5,572 nt of DNA from JAAZNO01 sp012798275 (GTDB taxonomy: Bacteria; Chloroflexota; Anaerolineae; B4-G1; SLSP01), in the NCBI GenBank assembly GCA_035347995.1, contig DAOPQD010000145.1, positions 1-5,572 on the forward strand. Reading direction: 5' to 3'. The position numbers and the translations under genes were made by a program. Each line of letters starts with the position of its first letter. The stretch's first letter is position 1. The notes below the pieces were generated by a model. The model saw nothing but the letters and a program-made list of their open reading frames with translations. It ran no database searches and had not been told where the DNA came from. Of the stretch, positions 1 to 5,545 are shown in pieces.

Positions 1-1
1 T

Positions 2-565
2 AAGCGCGGCTCCGACCGGCTCACCAAGCTGGTCAAAGATATGCTGTTGGTCGTACAGATAGACACGGGGCGCACGGCAGAGGAATTCCGCACCTACTCC
101 AACGTCCGCCCCCACCTGGAGAGCTACGTGCGGCACATCGTGGAGAGCTTCGTCCCGACAGCGCAAGCCGCCGGAATCACGCTGCAGTATTCCAGCACGG
201 GCGAATGTCCGCCGACCCGCATCCATGAGGAGCTCCTCGGCAACGCTTTGGGGCGCATCATCGAGAATGCGATCAAATTCTCGCACGGCCCGAACAAATT
301 GGTGACCGTTGAAACCCGCAACGTCCCCGGCTGGATCGAAATCGCCATCACCGATCAGGGCATAGGGCTCGCGCCCGATGCCATCAAGAACATCTTCAAA
401 CGCTTCCAACAATTCGACCGGGAAGTCATGGAGCAGCAAGGGGCGGGATTGGGGATGTTCATTGCGCACAGCCTCGTCCAGCTGCACGGCGGCGAGATTA
501 CCGTGATCAGCGAGCCCGGTCAGGGCAGCACGTTCACCGTGCGGATTCCCGTGATAGCCGATTGA
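2..565 (+). CDS. Sensor histidine kinase, C-terminal part (5' truncated by window edge)
   Basis: This is the end of a two-component sensor kinase, which autophosphorylates and passes phosphate to a response regulator. The frame is open from base 2, so the first ATG at 41 is an internal Met, not the start. The first visible residues (SDRLTKLVKDMLLVVQIDTG) look like the second helix of the dimerisation domain. They are followed by a full HATPase_c domain. Counting from the Met at 41: N box NALGRIIENAIKFS around 68-81, G1 box DQGIG 105-109, F box IFKRFQQFD 118-126, G2 box GAGLGMFIA 134-142, G3-like GQGSTFTV 160-167. The phosphorylated His and any sensor domain lie upstream and are not visible, so the stimulus and partner are unknown. 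No response-regulator gene follows; the next gene is unrelated and has its own probable promoter. The kinase assignment is secure, the subtype is not. Confidence 0.93.
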   Translation, partial: KRGSDRLTKLVKDMLLVVQIDTGRTAEEFRTYSNVRPHLESYVRHIVESFVPTAQAAGITLQYSSTGECPPTRIHEELLGNALGRIIENAIKFSHGPNKLVTVETRNVPGWIEIAITDQGIGLAPDAIKNIFKRFQQFDREVMEQQGAGLGMFIAHSLVQLHGGEITVISEPGQGSTFTVRIPVIAD

Positions 566-617
566 ATGGGGTGTCATCGCCCTCTAACGGCAATAGACGA
601 ACCTGTGTAATCCGTAG

Positions 618-718
618 CTTTTGCCCCTCCCCTGCTTCCTCCCTGTGCGTGCACTGGAGAGGAGGAAAAAAATAGTGGGGCTTTGCGAGGGGAAGGAGCA
701 GGGGATAGAGGGTAAAAG
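618..718. repeat. Long imperfect palindrome in the kinase-tsaE spacer
   Basis: The left arm (618-645) and right arm (688-718) are near-complementary over roughly 28-31 bases, with a few mismatches and small gaps. CTTTT at 618-622 pairs with AAAAG at 714-718, and CCCCTGCT in the left arm pairs with AGCAGGGG in the right arm (697-704). The centre holds a smaller GTGC/GCAC hairpin and a purine-rich stretch with seven A's. It could be a transcript-end structure for the kinase gene, although no clear U-tract follows, or a copy of a palindromic intergenic repeat. The arms are seen directly; the function is inferred. Confidence 0.65.
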
Positions 719-749
719 TTGGCCATTTCGGCAGCGACTGTAGTATAAT
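719..749 (+). promoter_or_regulatory. Probable sigma-70 promoter of the tsaE-tsaB-rimI operon
   Basis: A perfect -10 hexamer TATAAT lies at 744-749, about 56 bases before the tsaE ATG, which would give a leader of about 50 bases. The best -35 candidate is TTGGCC at 719-724 with a long 19-base spacer, so the -35 is weak. The position, just after the palindrome and before a three-gene operon, supports the call. Confidence 0.55.
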
Positions 750-805
750 CAAGGACACTTGAGCGCAGCTGCCCACATTGAACAGCATAGCCAGAGTCAA
801 ACCGT

Positions 806-1306
806 ATGCCCATTCTCAACCAGAACACGTTTGAATTTGTGAGCCGCAACGCGGATCAGACGCGGCGTCTGGGGGCGCGTCTGGGCACGTTGCTGCAAGG
901 CGGGGACGTGCTCGCGCTGGAGGGCAACCTGGGCACCGGAAAAACGGTGCTGGCGCAGGGGGTAGGACGGGGTTGGGGCGCCCAAGAGCCGCTCATCAGC
1001 CCGACCTTCGTACTGGTTCGCCGTCACGAGCGCCTTCACGACTCCCAAAAATTGTATCACATTGATTTTTACCGCCTGCAGTCCGCCGAGATCGCCTCCC
1101 TGGGGCTGGAGGAGATTTTGGGCGCGCCCGGCGCCATCGCGGTGATCGAATGGGCTGACCGGGCCCCTGAGATCATTCCCGAAGAGCACCTGTGGATCAC
1201 CCTGCGCTGGCTGGACGAGTACCGTCGCACCCTCACCTTTCGCGCTGCGGGGAGCAGGCACACGGCGCTGCTGGAAAACTTCCGAAGGGAGATTATCGGC
1301 CGCTGA
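806..1306 (+). CDS. tsaE: tRNA threonylcarbamoyladenosine biosynthesis ATPase TsaE
   Basis: TsaE (YjeE) is the P-loop ATPase that works with TsaB and TsaD in forming t6A at position 37 of ANN-decoding tRNAs in the cytoplasm. At 166 residues it has the usual family length. Visible motifs: Walker A GNLGTGKT at residues 40-47; the conserved switch-like SPTFVL at 65-70; HIDFYRL at 85-91 (family pattern HxDxYR); and VIEWADR at 113-119, the IEW segment characteristic of TsaE. The ATG at 806 places the conserved DQTRRLG helix at the expected N-terminal distance. The ribosome-binding site is weak (CCAGAG at 791-796), unlike those of the two downstream genes udg and the GTPase gene. The stop codon overlaps the tsaB start by one base, so translation is probably coupled. 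Confidence 0.96.
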   Translation: MPILNQNTFEFVSRNADQTRRLGARLGTLLQGGDVLALEGNLGTGKTVLAQGVGRGWGAQEPLISPTFVLVRRHERLHDSQKLYHIDFYRLQSAEIASLGLEEILGAPGAIAVIEWADRAPEIIPEEHLWITLRWLDEYRRTLTFRAAGSRHTALLENFRREIIGR

Positions 1307-1980
1307 TGTTACTGGCGATTGATTCCGCAACTTTTCGCGCGAGCATCGCGCTGCACGACGGCGTCACCCTGCGCGGTGAATGCACCTGGGAAGCCGCTGA
1401 CGCTCACACCGTGACGCTGGCGCCTCGTATCACCGAGCTGTTGCGACAGACCGGCGTTACGGTTGCCGATCTGACCAGCATTGCCGTCTGCATCGGTCCC
1501 GGCTCCTATACCGGCGTCCGCATCGGAATAGCGATCGCCAAAGGGCTGGCGTTGAGCCAACAGCTGCCGCTTGTGGGGGTGACGACTCTCGACATTCTGG
1601 TCGAGGGGCAGCCGCCGGACGAGCGTCCCTTGTACGCAGTTTTTGCCGCCGGGCGCCGCCGGATAGGCTATGCCCGCTATCAATTCCAGGAACATGCCTG
1701 GCGCGCCGTGTCCGATGTTGCACTGAGCACCTGGGAAGAGCTGCTGCCTCGGCTCGAGACGCCGGCGTTGCTGGTTGGCGAGCTCGGAGATCTCCAGGGG
1801 CGCAAGGCGCTGGAAACGTTGGGGGCGGCGCTGACACTCCCGCCGGCCGCCTGGCACCTGCGACGCGCCGGATTCCTGGCCGAGATCGCCTGGCGCCAGC
1901 TGCGCAAACGCCCTCACGCCGGTCAAGCTGGCATTTCCACCGATCCCGCCCAATTGAAACCACTCTACGTGGGCGGCTGA
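1306..1980 (+). CDS. tsaB: tRNA threonylcarbamoyladenosine biosynthesis protein TsaB
   Basis: TsaB (YeaZ) is an inactive ASKHA-fold paralogue that dimerises with TsaD and scaffolds the t6A-forming complex. The 224-residue product matches the family length. Residues 1-6 (MLLAID) form the first strand, and the family signature GPGSYTGVRIG lies at 64-74. This is followed by AKGLALSQQLPLVGVTTLDIL at 78-98, the usual helix and strand (family pattern A.GLA...P..GVSTLE). The C-terminus has the typical P-L-Y motif (219-221). The start at 1306 gives an ATGA-type overlap with tsaE and is preceded by AAGGGAG at 1285-1291, a rather long 14-base spacing. An in-frame ATG at 1192 lies deep inside tsaE and would add non-homologous sequence, so it was rejected. 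tsaD is not in the window and must lie elsewhere. Confidence 0.96.
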   Translation: MLLAIDSATFRASIALHDGVTLRGECTWEAADAHTVTLAPRITELLRQTGVTVADLTSIAVCIGPGSYTGVRIGIAIAKGLALSQQLPLVGVTTLDILVEGQPPDERPLYAVFAAGRRRIGYARYQFQEHAWRAVSDVALSTWEELLPRLETPALLVGELGDLQGRKALETLGAALTLPPAAWHLRRAGFLAEIAWRQLRKRPHAGQAGISTDPAQLKPLYVGG

Positions 1981-2015
1981 CCCGCGCCATCCAGCCCTCA
2001 TCAGGAACAGCAAGG

Positions 2016-2657
2016 ATGTCATCAGTTATTACAGGACCCACCCTCACCACTGAGCCACAATCGGGCCATTCCGTGCCTTACCACATTCGGCACATGGAGC
2101 CGCACGACATCTCCGCCGTGATGGCGCTCGACCGGCTGGCGTTCTCTGACCCCTGGCCCGAAAGCGCCTATGTGCAGGAGATTTACTTCAATCCGCTTGC
2201 CCGCTACTTTGTGCTGGAGCTCCTGCCCTCACAGCCGCACTGGCGCTGGCCCTGGAAACCGCGCACCAGCAATCTGATTGGCTTTGTGGGGATGCGGGTC
2301 GAGCAAACTCGCGGGCACATCAGCACCCTGGCCATCCATCCTGACTGGCGGGGATTGGGTTTCGGCGAGTTGTTGCTCGTCACGGCCCTCCAACAGGCCG
2401 TCAAGATGAAAGCGATTGCCGTCATGCTGGAAGTGCGTCCCTCCAACAGCACCGCCCAGAACCTGTACGCCAAGTATCACTTCCTGCCGATCGGGCGGCA
2501 TGTGCACTACTACCAGGACGGCGAGGATGCCCTGCTGCTGGAAGTCCCTCAGCTGGACGCGAGCTATGTCCAACAGCTGACGCAACGTCAACAGCAGCTC
2601 GAGAGCCGCATCCGGGAACGTCTGACGCAAGCCCAGGCGTCGTTCACGTCACCCTGA
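2016..2657 (+). CDS. rimI: Ribosomal protein S18-alanine N-acetyltransferase RimI-like (GNAT)
   Basis: This is a GNAT-fold N-terminal acetyltransferase; the family type enzyme acetylates the N-terminal alanine of ribosomal protein S18 using acetyl-CoA. In 213 residues the GNAT domain runs from about 22 to 177. The acetyl-CoA loop is RGLGFG at 112-117. LEVRPSN starting at 138 aligns E139 with the E. coli RimI general base Glu103, and NLYAKYHF aligns Y151 with its general acid Tyr115. YYQDGEDALLLEV (165-177) is the usual last strand. Oddities: an N-terminal tail of about 20 residues, a Trp/Pro-rich insertion around 71-86, and a C-terminal Gln/Arg-rich helical tail of about 35 residues that may form a short coiled coil. 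The start at 2016 has AGGA at 2003-2006; a later ATG at 2094 would cut into the first strand. It follows tsaB by 35 bases, a common neighbourhood. The substrate could be broader than S18. Confidence 0.88.
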   Translation: MSSVITGPTLTTEPQSGHSVPYHIRHMEPHDISAVMALDRLAFSDPWPESAYVQEIYFNPLARYFVLELLPSQPHWRWPWKPRTSNLIGFVGMRVEQTRGHISTLAIHPDWRGLGFGELLLVTALQQAVKMKAIAVMLEVRPSNSTAQNLYAKYHFLPIGRHVHYYQDGEDALLLEVPQLDASYVQQLTQRQQQLESRIRERLTQAQASFTSP

Positions 2658-2660
2658 ACA

Positions 2661-2692
2661 TGTGAACGTGTGAAGGCGGGCACGTGGGTACC
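2661..2692. repeat. Degenerate 8-bp tandem array, copy A
   Basis: Starting three bases after the rimI stop, four consecutive octamers are in register: TGTGAACG, TGTGAAGG, CGGGCACG, TGGGTACC. The register then decays, with related words up to about 2708. The same octamer types recur at the head of copy B (5335-5382), so this is part of the shared composite module and not chance. Confidence 0.6.
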
Positions 2693-2712
2693 TGAACCTT
2701 GGCACGGGCTCT

Positions 2713-2725
2713 ATTTTCGAAGGAG
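2713..2725. repeat. Left 13-bp direct repeat flanking core A
   Basis: ATTTTCGAAGGAG here is repeated exactly at 2903-2915 on the other side of the core. The right copy forms part of the udg Shine-Dalgarno sequence. It could be a target-site duplication, or a motif belonging to the repeated module, because copy B has an 11/13 match (ATTTTTGCAGGAG, 5388-5400) at the same position. Confidence 0.7.
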
Positions 2726-2866
2726 AGCCATGTGCTGGCGCACATCATCCAAGGATGAAAATGTGAGTCGTGAGCAGCGACGGCGACGGCTCACCGGTTC
2801 GACACGAGCCAACCGCGCTGAAGCGCGTTGTTTGAGGACGTAGCAGCCCCGGGGGCCAGGAATTTC
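2721..2866 (+). ncRNA. Structured intergenic repeat element, core A (candidate RNA)
   Basis: The core is 146 bases and matches 5396-5537. The left half 2732-2765 is identical to 5408-5441 over 34 bases; the right half 2806-2866 matches 53 of 61 bases without gaps; the middle differs. Predicted pairings: GCCA/TGGC (2727-2730, 2736-2739); CACAT/ATGTG (2741-2745, 2761-2765) enclosing CATC/GATG with an AAA bulge; GTGAGC/GCTCAC (2770-2775, 2789-2794) in the variable arm; CAA(C)CGCGC-TGAA-GCGCGTTG (2810-2830, one bulged C); and a terminal C/G-rich hairpin at about 2848-2860. CGGTT 2795-2799 can also pair with AACCG 2811-2815. Changes between the copies do not respect codons. The orientation, transcription and RNA nature are inferred; it could instead be a small non-autonomous DNA element. 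I do not recognise the family. Confidence 0.55.
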
Positions 2867-2873
2867 TCATCTT

Positions 2874-2900
2874 ATTCGTGAAATTCGGGTTCATTCGGGG
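2874..2900. repeat. Triple ATTCG repeat, copy A
   Basis: Three ATTCG units at 2874, 2883 and 2893 form a 27-bp block that matches 5546-5572 at 26 of 27 positions (the second unit is followed by G here and T there). It closes the composite module on the right, seven bases after the core. Confidence 0.7.
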
Positions 2901-2902
2901 CC

Positions 2903-2915
2903 ATTTTCGAAGGAG
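2903..2915. repeat. Right 13-bp direct repeat flanking core A
   Basis: This is an exact copy of the ATTTTCGAAGGAG at 2713-2725. It runs directly into the udg ribosome-binding site, so the duplicated sequence includes the first part of the Shine-Dalgarno element. Confidence 0.7.
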
Positions 2916-2920
2916 GAGGT
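2910..2920 (+). promoter_or_regulatory. Strong ribosome-binding site of udg
   Basis: AAGGAGGAGGT lies seven bases before the ATG at 2928. It fixes the start codon and predicts efficient translation. The left repeat at 2713-2725 carries only its first part. Confidence 0.85.
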
Positions 2921-2927
2921 AAGTCGC

Positions 2928-3545
2928 ATGGACACATCCAGATCCGCCGCATTAGAGGCTCTCTACGCCGAGGTGCAGGGCTGTCAACGGTGCCCTCTCT
3001 CCATGGGACGCACCAACGCCGTACCGGGCAGCGGTCCCCTCGATGCAGAGCTCATGTTCATCGGCGAGGCCCCCGGTTTCCATGAGGATCAGCAGGGCGT
3101 CCCCTTTGTCGGAGCGGCGGGGCAATATCTGAGCGAGCTGCTCGCAGGAATCCACGTGGACCGCGCGCGCGTCTACATCACCAACGTCATCAAATGCCGT
3201 CCGCCGGGGAATCGCGATCCGCTGGATGAAGAGGTCGCCGCCTGCAAGTCCTACCTCGATCGGCAGCTGGAGCTCATCCGCCCCAAAGTCGTGGTGACGC
3301 TGGGACGGCACTCCATGGCGCGCGCTTTCCCCACCGAGAAAATCTCGCTCGTCCACGGACAGGCGCGCCGCGTCGGCGACCTCGTCTATTTCCCGATGTA
3401 CCATCCGGCCGCCGCGCTCCATCGCCCCTCGCTCAAGGCGGACGTGGAGGCGGATTTCCAGCGGCTGCGCGAGCTGCTCGATCACCAGTGGGAACCGGAA
3501 GTTTACGAGGCGCCGCCCGAAGCCGCGCAGCTGTCGCTGTTCTAG
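2928..3545 (+). CDS. udg: Family 4 (4Fe-4S) uracil-DNA glycosylase with C-terminal clamp-binding motif
   Basis: This enzyme excises uracil from DNA as the first step of base excision repair. The 205-residue product has the full family 4 (UdgA) layout: four cluster cysteines C19, C22, C90 and C106; active-site motif GEAPG at 46-50; the GVPFVGAAG loop at 57-65; TNVIKCRPPGNR at 85-96; and the second active-site motif HPAAALHR at 159-166. The last five residues, QLSLF (201-205), match the consensus bacterial sliding-clamp-binding pentapeptide QL(S/D)LF, suggesting tethering to the replication clamp. The ATG at 2928 is set by a perfect Shine-Dalgarno sequence and puts the CxxC at the usual distance. 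The gene is 39 bases ahead of the GTPase gene and probably co-transcribed with it. Its leader contains the repeated element core A. Family 5 is less likely given the GEAPG motif and cluster spacing. Confidence 0.95.
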   Translation: MDTSRSAALEALYAEVQGCQRCPLSMGRTNAVPGSGPLDAELMFIGEAPGFHEDQQGVPFVGAAGQYLSELLAGIHVDRARVYITNVIKCRPPGNRDPLDEEVAACKSYLDRQLELIRPKVVVTLGRHSMARAFPTEKISLVHGQARRVGDLVYFPMYHPAAALHRPSLKADVEADFQRLRELLDHQWEPEVYEAPPEAAQLSLF

Positions 3546-3568
3546 GCCAGGCGCACGCGAAGGTTTCT

Positions 3569-3578
3569 AAGGAGGAGG
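3569..3578 (+). promoter_or_regulatory. Strong ribosome-binding site of the dynamin-like GTPase gene
   Basis: AAGGAGGAGG lies six bases before the ATG at 3585 and is nearly identical to the udg site. It sits in the 39-base gap after udg, where I see no terminator, which supports one transcript for both genes. Confidence 0.85.
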
Positions 3579-3584
3579 CATTTC

Positions 3585-5318
3585 ATGTTACAGCCCATTC
3601 TGAATGAGGCGCAGGCCCAGCTACTCAGCGAAGAGCGGCAAGCCCTCGGCGCCCTCCAGGTATTGCTGGCGCAATTTGGCGTCAGCCCGGAGAATCGCGC
3701 CGCGTTAGAGCGTTCCATCCGCCAACTGGATGATCTCTTCCTGCTGGTCGTCGCCGGCGAATTCAACGCGGGCAAGAGCGCCGTCATCAACGCGCTGCTG
3801 GGACAGCCGCTTTTGGAGGAAGGGGTGACGCCCACCACCGTCCGCATCCAGCGCCTCACCTACGGGCCCGAAATCGCCCGCACCACCCGCGAAGCCGCCA
3901 TAGATGACCTCACAGCCCCCATGGAGCTGCTCCGGCAGATCAGCATCGTAGACACACCCGGCACCAACGCCATCAAGCGCGAGCACGAAGCCATCACCTC
4001 GGAATTTGTCCCCCGCTCGGACGTGGTGCTCTTCGTCACCTCAGCGGATCGTCCCTTCACCGAAAGCGAGCGCCGCTTCCTGGAGCAGATCCGCAGCTGG
4101 GGCAAGAAGATCGTGCTCGTCATCAACAAGATTGACATTCTGGAGACCCCCGAAGAAGTCGCGCGTGTCGAGGCCTTCGTCATTGAGAGCGCGCAACAGC
4201 TGCTGGATCTCCGTCCGCCCGTGTTTTCCGTTTCGGCGCGACGCGCGCTACGCGCCAAACAAAGTGGCAACGCGGCCTTGCTCGCCGCCAGTCGCTTCGA
4301 GGCGCTGGAGCGCTACATCCGCGAGACGCTAGATCAGACCGAGCGCATCCGCCTCAAGTTGCACAATCCCATCGGCGTGGGGCTGCGGCTGATTGCCGAG
4401 ACCCGCAATGCCGTCGAAGCGCGCCTCGCCCTGCTCGCCGATGATGTCGCCACGCTCAACAACCTGGATCGGCAGATGGCTCTCTACCGGGAGGACATGC
4501 GGCGGGACTTCCACTATCGGCTGGCGGAAGTGGACAATGTCCTGCAAGCTTTTGAGAACCGGGGCGTTGCTTTCTTCGACGAAACGCTGCGCCTGGCACG
4601 GGTCTTCGATCTCCTCAACCGCGAGAAAATCGAGGCCGATTTTGCGCACAACGTCGTCGGCAACGTGCCGCGCCTCATCACGCAGCAGGTGACCGAGATG
4701 ATTGACTGGCTGGTCGCCAGCAACCTGCGGCAGTGGCAGGCAGTGATGGAGCACCTCAGCGTGCGGCGCGCCGTCCATGCCGAGCGGCTCGTGGGACAAA
4801 TCAACAGCACCTTCGAGTACGACCGGGATCACCTGCTGGAGACGGTAGGGCAGGCGGCCAGGCACGCCATCGAGACTTACGATCGTACGGCAGAAGCGGA
4901 GCAGCTATCCGGCGCGCTGCAGCTCGCCGTCGCGGAAACCGCGCTGGTCGAGGTCGGCGCGATTGGCCTGGGAGCGTTGCTCACCGCCCTTTTCACCACC
5001 AGCATCCTGGATTTCACCGGTGTCGTCGCGGCGGGCACGGTCGCGGCCCTGGGGCTGTTCGTGATTCCGGCGCATCGGCGCAAGGCCAAAGAGGAGTTGC
5101 GTCAGAAAATCGCGCAGCTGCGCGCGCAGCTGGTGAAAGCGCTCACGGAGCAATTCGAGAGCGAGCTGGAGCGCAGCCTGAGCAACGTCGAGACCGCAAT
5201 TGCCCCCTACACGCGCTTTGTCCGCGCCGAAACCGGGCATCTCAAAGAAACCCACGCTGCCCTGGAGGAGCTGCATAACACCCTCGCGCGCCTGGATGCG
5301 GAAATCGAACATATTTAG
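3585..5318 (+). CDS. Bacterial dynamin-like GTPase with C-terminal membrane hairpin
   Basis: This is a large GTPase of the dynamin superfamily, whose bacterial members bind and remodel membranes by GTP-dependent assembly. The 577-residue protein has G1 GEFNAGKS at 58-65 (the GEF.AGKS form typical of dynamin-like proteins), G2 around TPTT at 82-85, G3 DTPG at 123-126, G4 NKID at 181-184, and a G5-like SVSARR at 215-220. Residues from about 235 to 450 are helical and charged, as expected for the neck and trunk. Two adjacent hydrophobic segments, about 455-474 and 477-495, are followed by the basic stretch HRRKAKEELR and form a probable membrane hairpin or paddle. Residues 500-577 look like a coiled-coil helix returning to the stalk. 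Bacterial dynamins often occur as tandem pairs; only one is seen here, next to udg. The physiological role (membrane repair, fusion, phage or stress resistance) cannot be told from the sequence. Confidence 0.9.
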   Translation: MLQPILNEAQAQLLSEERQALGALQVLLAQFGVSPENRAALERSIRQLDDLFLLVVAGEFNAGKSAVINALLGQPLLEEGVTPTTVRIQRLTYGPEIARTTREAAIDDLTAPMELLRQISIVDTPGTNAIKREHEAITSEFVPRSDVVLFVTSADRPFTESERRFLEQIRSWGKKIVLVINKIDILETPEEVARVEAFVIESAQQLLDLRPPVFSVSARRALRAKQSGNAALLAASRFEALERYIRETLDQTERIRLKLHNPIGVGLRLIAETRNAVEARLALLADDVATLNNLDRQMALYREDMRRDFHYRLAEVDNVLQAFENRGVAFFDETLRLARVFDLLNREKIEADFAHNVVGNVPRLITQQVTEMIDWLVASNLRQWQAVMEHLSVRRAVHAERLVGQINSTFEYDRDHLLETVGQAARHAIETYDRTAEAEQLSGALQLAVAETALVEVGAIGLGALLTALFTTSILDFTGVVAAGTVAALGLFVIPAHRRKAKEELRQKIAQLRAQLVKALTEQFESELERSLSNVETAIAPYTRFVRAETGHLKETHAALEELHNTLARLDAEIEHI

Positions 5319-5334
5319 GAACAACGTAGAAATG

Positions 5335-5382
5335 TGTGAAGGTGTAAAAGTGTGAAGGTGTGAACGTGGACACGTGGGCACG
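5335..5382. repeat. Degenerate 8-bp tandem array, copy B
   Basis: Six octamers are in perfect register: TGTGAAGG, TGTAAAAG, TGTGAAGG, TGTGAACG, TGGACACG, TGGGCACG. The array begins 16 bases after the GTPase stop codon and grades from a TGTGAASG type into a TGGGCACG type, the same order as in copy A. Confidence 0.7.
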
Positions 5383-5387
5383 TGTTT

Positions 5388-5400
5388 ATTTTTGCAGGAG
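5388..5400. repeat. SD-like 13-mer at the left of core B
   Basis: ATTTTTGCAGGAG matches the copy A repeat ATTTTCGAAGGAG at 11 of 13 positions and sits at the same place relative to the core. The matching right-hand copy, if there is one, would lie just beyond the window. Confidence 0.55.
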
Positions 5401-5537
5401 ACGCCAGGTGCTGGCGCACATCATCCAAGGATGAAAATGTGCGGTTCGGCCGGGGATGGAATCCTCAGCCTGACAGGAGCCAACCGCGCTGAAACGCACT
5501 GTTTGGGGACGTATCAGCCTGGGGGACCAGGAATTTC
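5396..5537 (+). ncRNA. Structured intergenic repeat element, core B (candidate RNA)
   Basis: This is the second copy of the core, 142 bases, in the same orientation as copy A. Its hairpins: CGCCA/TGGCG (5402-5406, 5412-5416), one pair longer than in A; the 34-base identical block 5408-5441 with the same CACAT/ATGTG stem; a variable arm with a different sequence that still forms a hairpin, GGGGAT/ATCCTC (5452-5457, 5461-5466, one G-U); a weakened CGCGC-TGAA stem with two lost pairs; and a clean terminal hairpin CCTGG-GGGA-CCAGG (5518-5531). It follows the GTPase gene and probably lies in the leader of the next gene. As for copy A, the RNA interpretation is inferred. Confidence 0.55.
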
Positions 5538-5545
5538 AATTTCTG

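Noticed and set aside
1192..1305. An upstream in-frame ATG extending tsaB
   Set aside because: It lies inside tsaE, adds residues with no family similarity, and the 1306 start gives the usual stop-start overlap and the standard N-terminus.
2810..2830. An integron attC-like reading of the AAC...GTT hairpin in the core
   Set aside because: The paired R and L boxes with proper consensus and the extrahelical bases are not seen, and no integrase is present.
2730..2843. A 37-codon ATG reading frame inside core A with a Shine-Dalgarno-like AAGGAG in front
   Set aside because: Copy B has AGG instead of the ATG, the downstream frame differs after the variable arm, and the changes between copies are mostly non-synonymous. 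Nucleotide structure explains the conservation better.
4329..4865. Long open frames on the minus strand opposite the GTPase and other genes
   Set aside because: They are shadows of GC-rich coding sequence, have no recognisable domains, and lie fully antisense to strongly supported genes.
5396..5460. Faint resemblance of the GAAAATGTGCGGTTCGG stretch to a group II intron domain V 3' strand
   Set aside because: There is no matching 5' AGC-containing strand at the right distance, the similarity is lost in copy A, and there is no reverse transcriptase.
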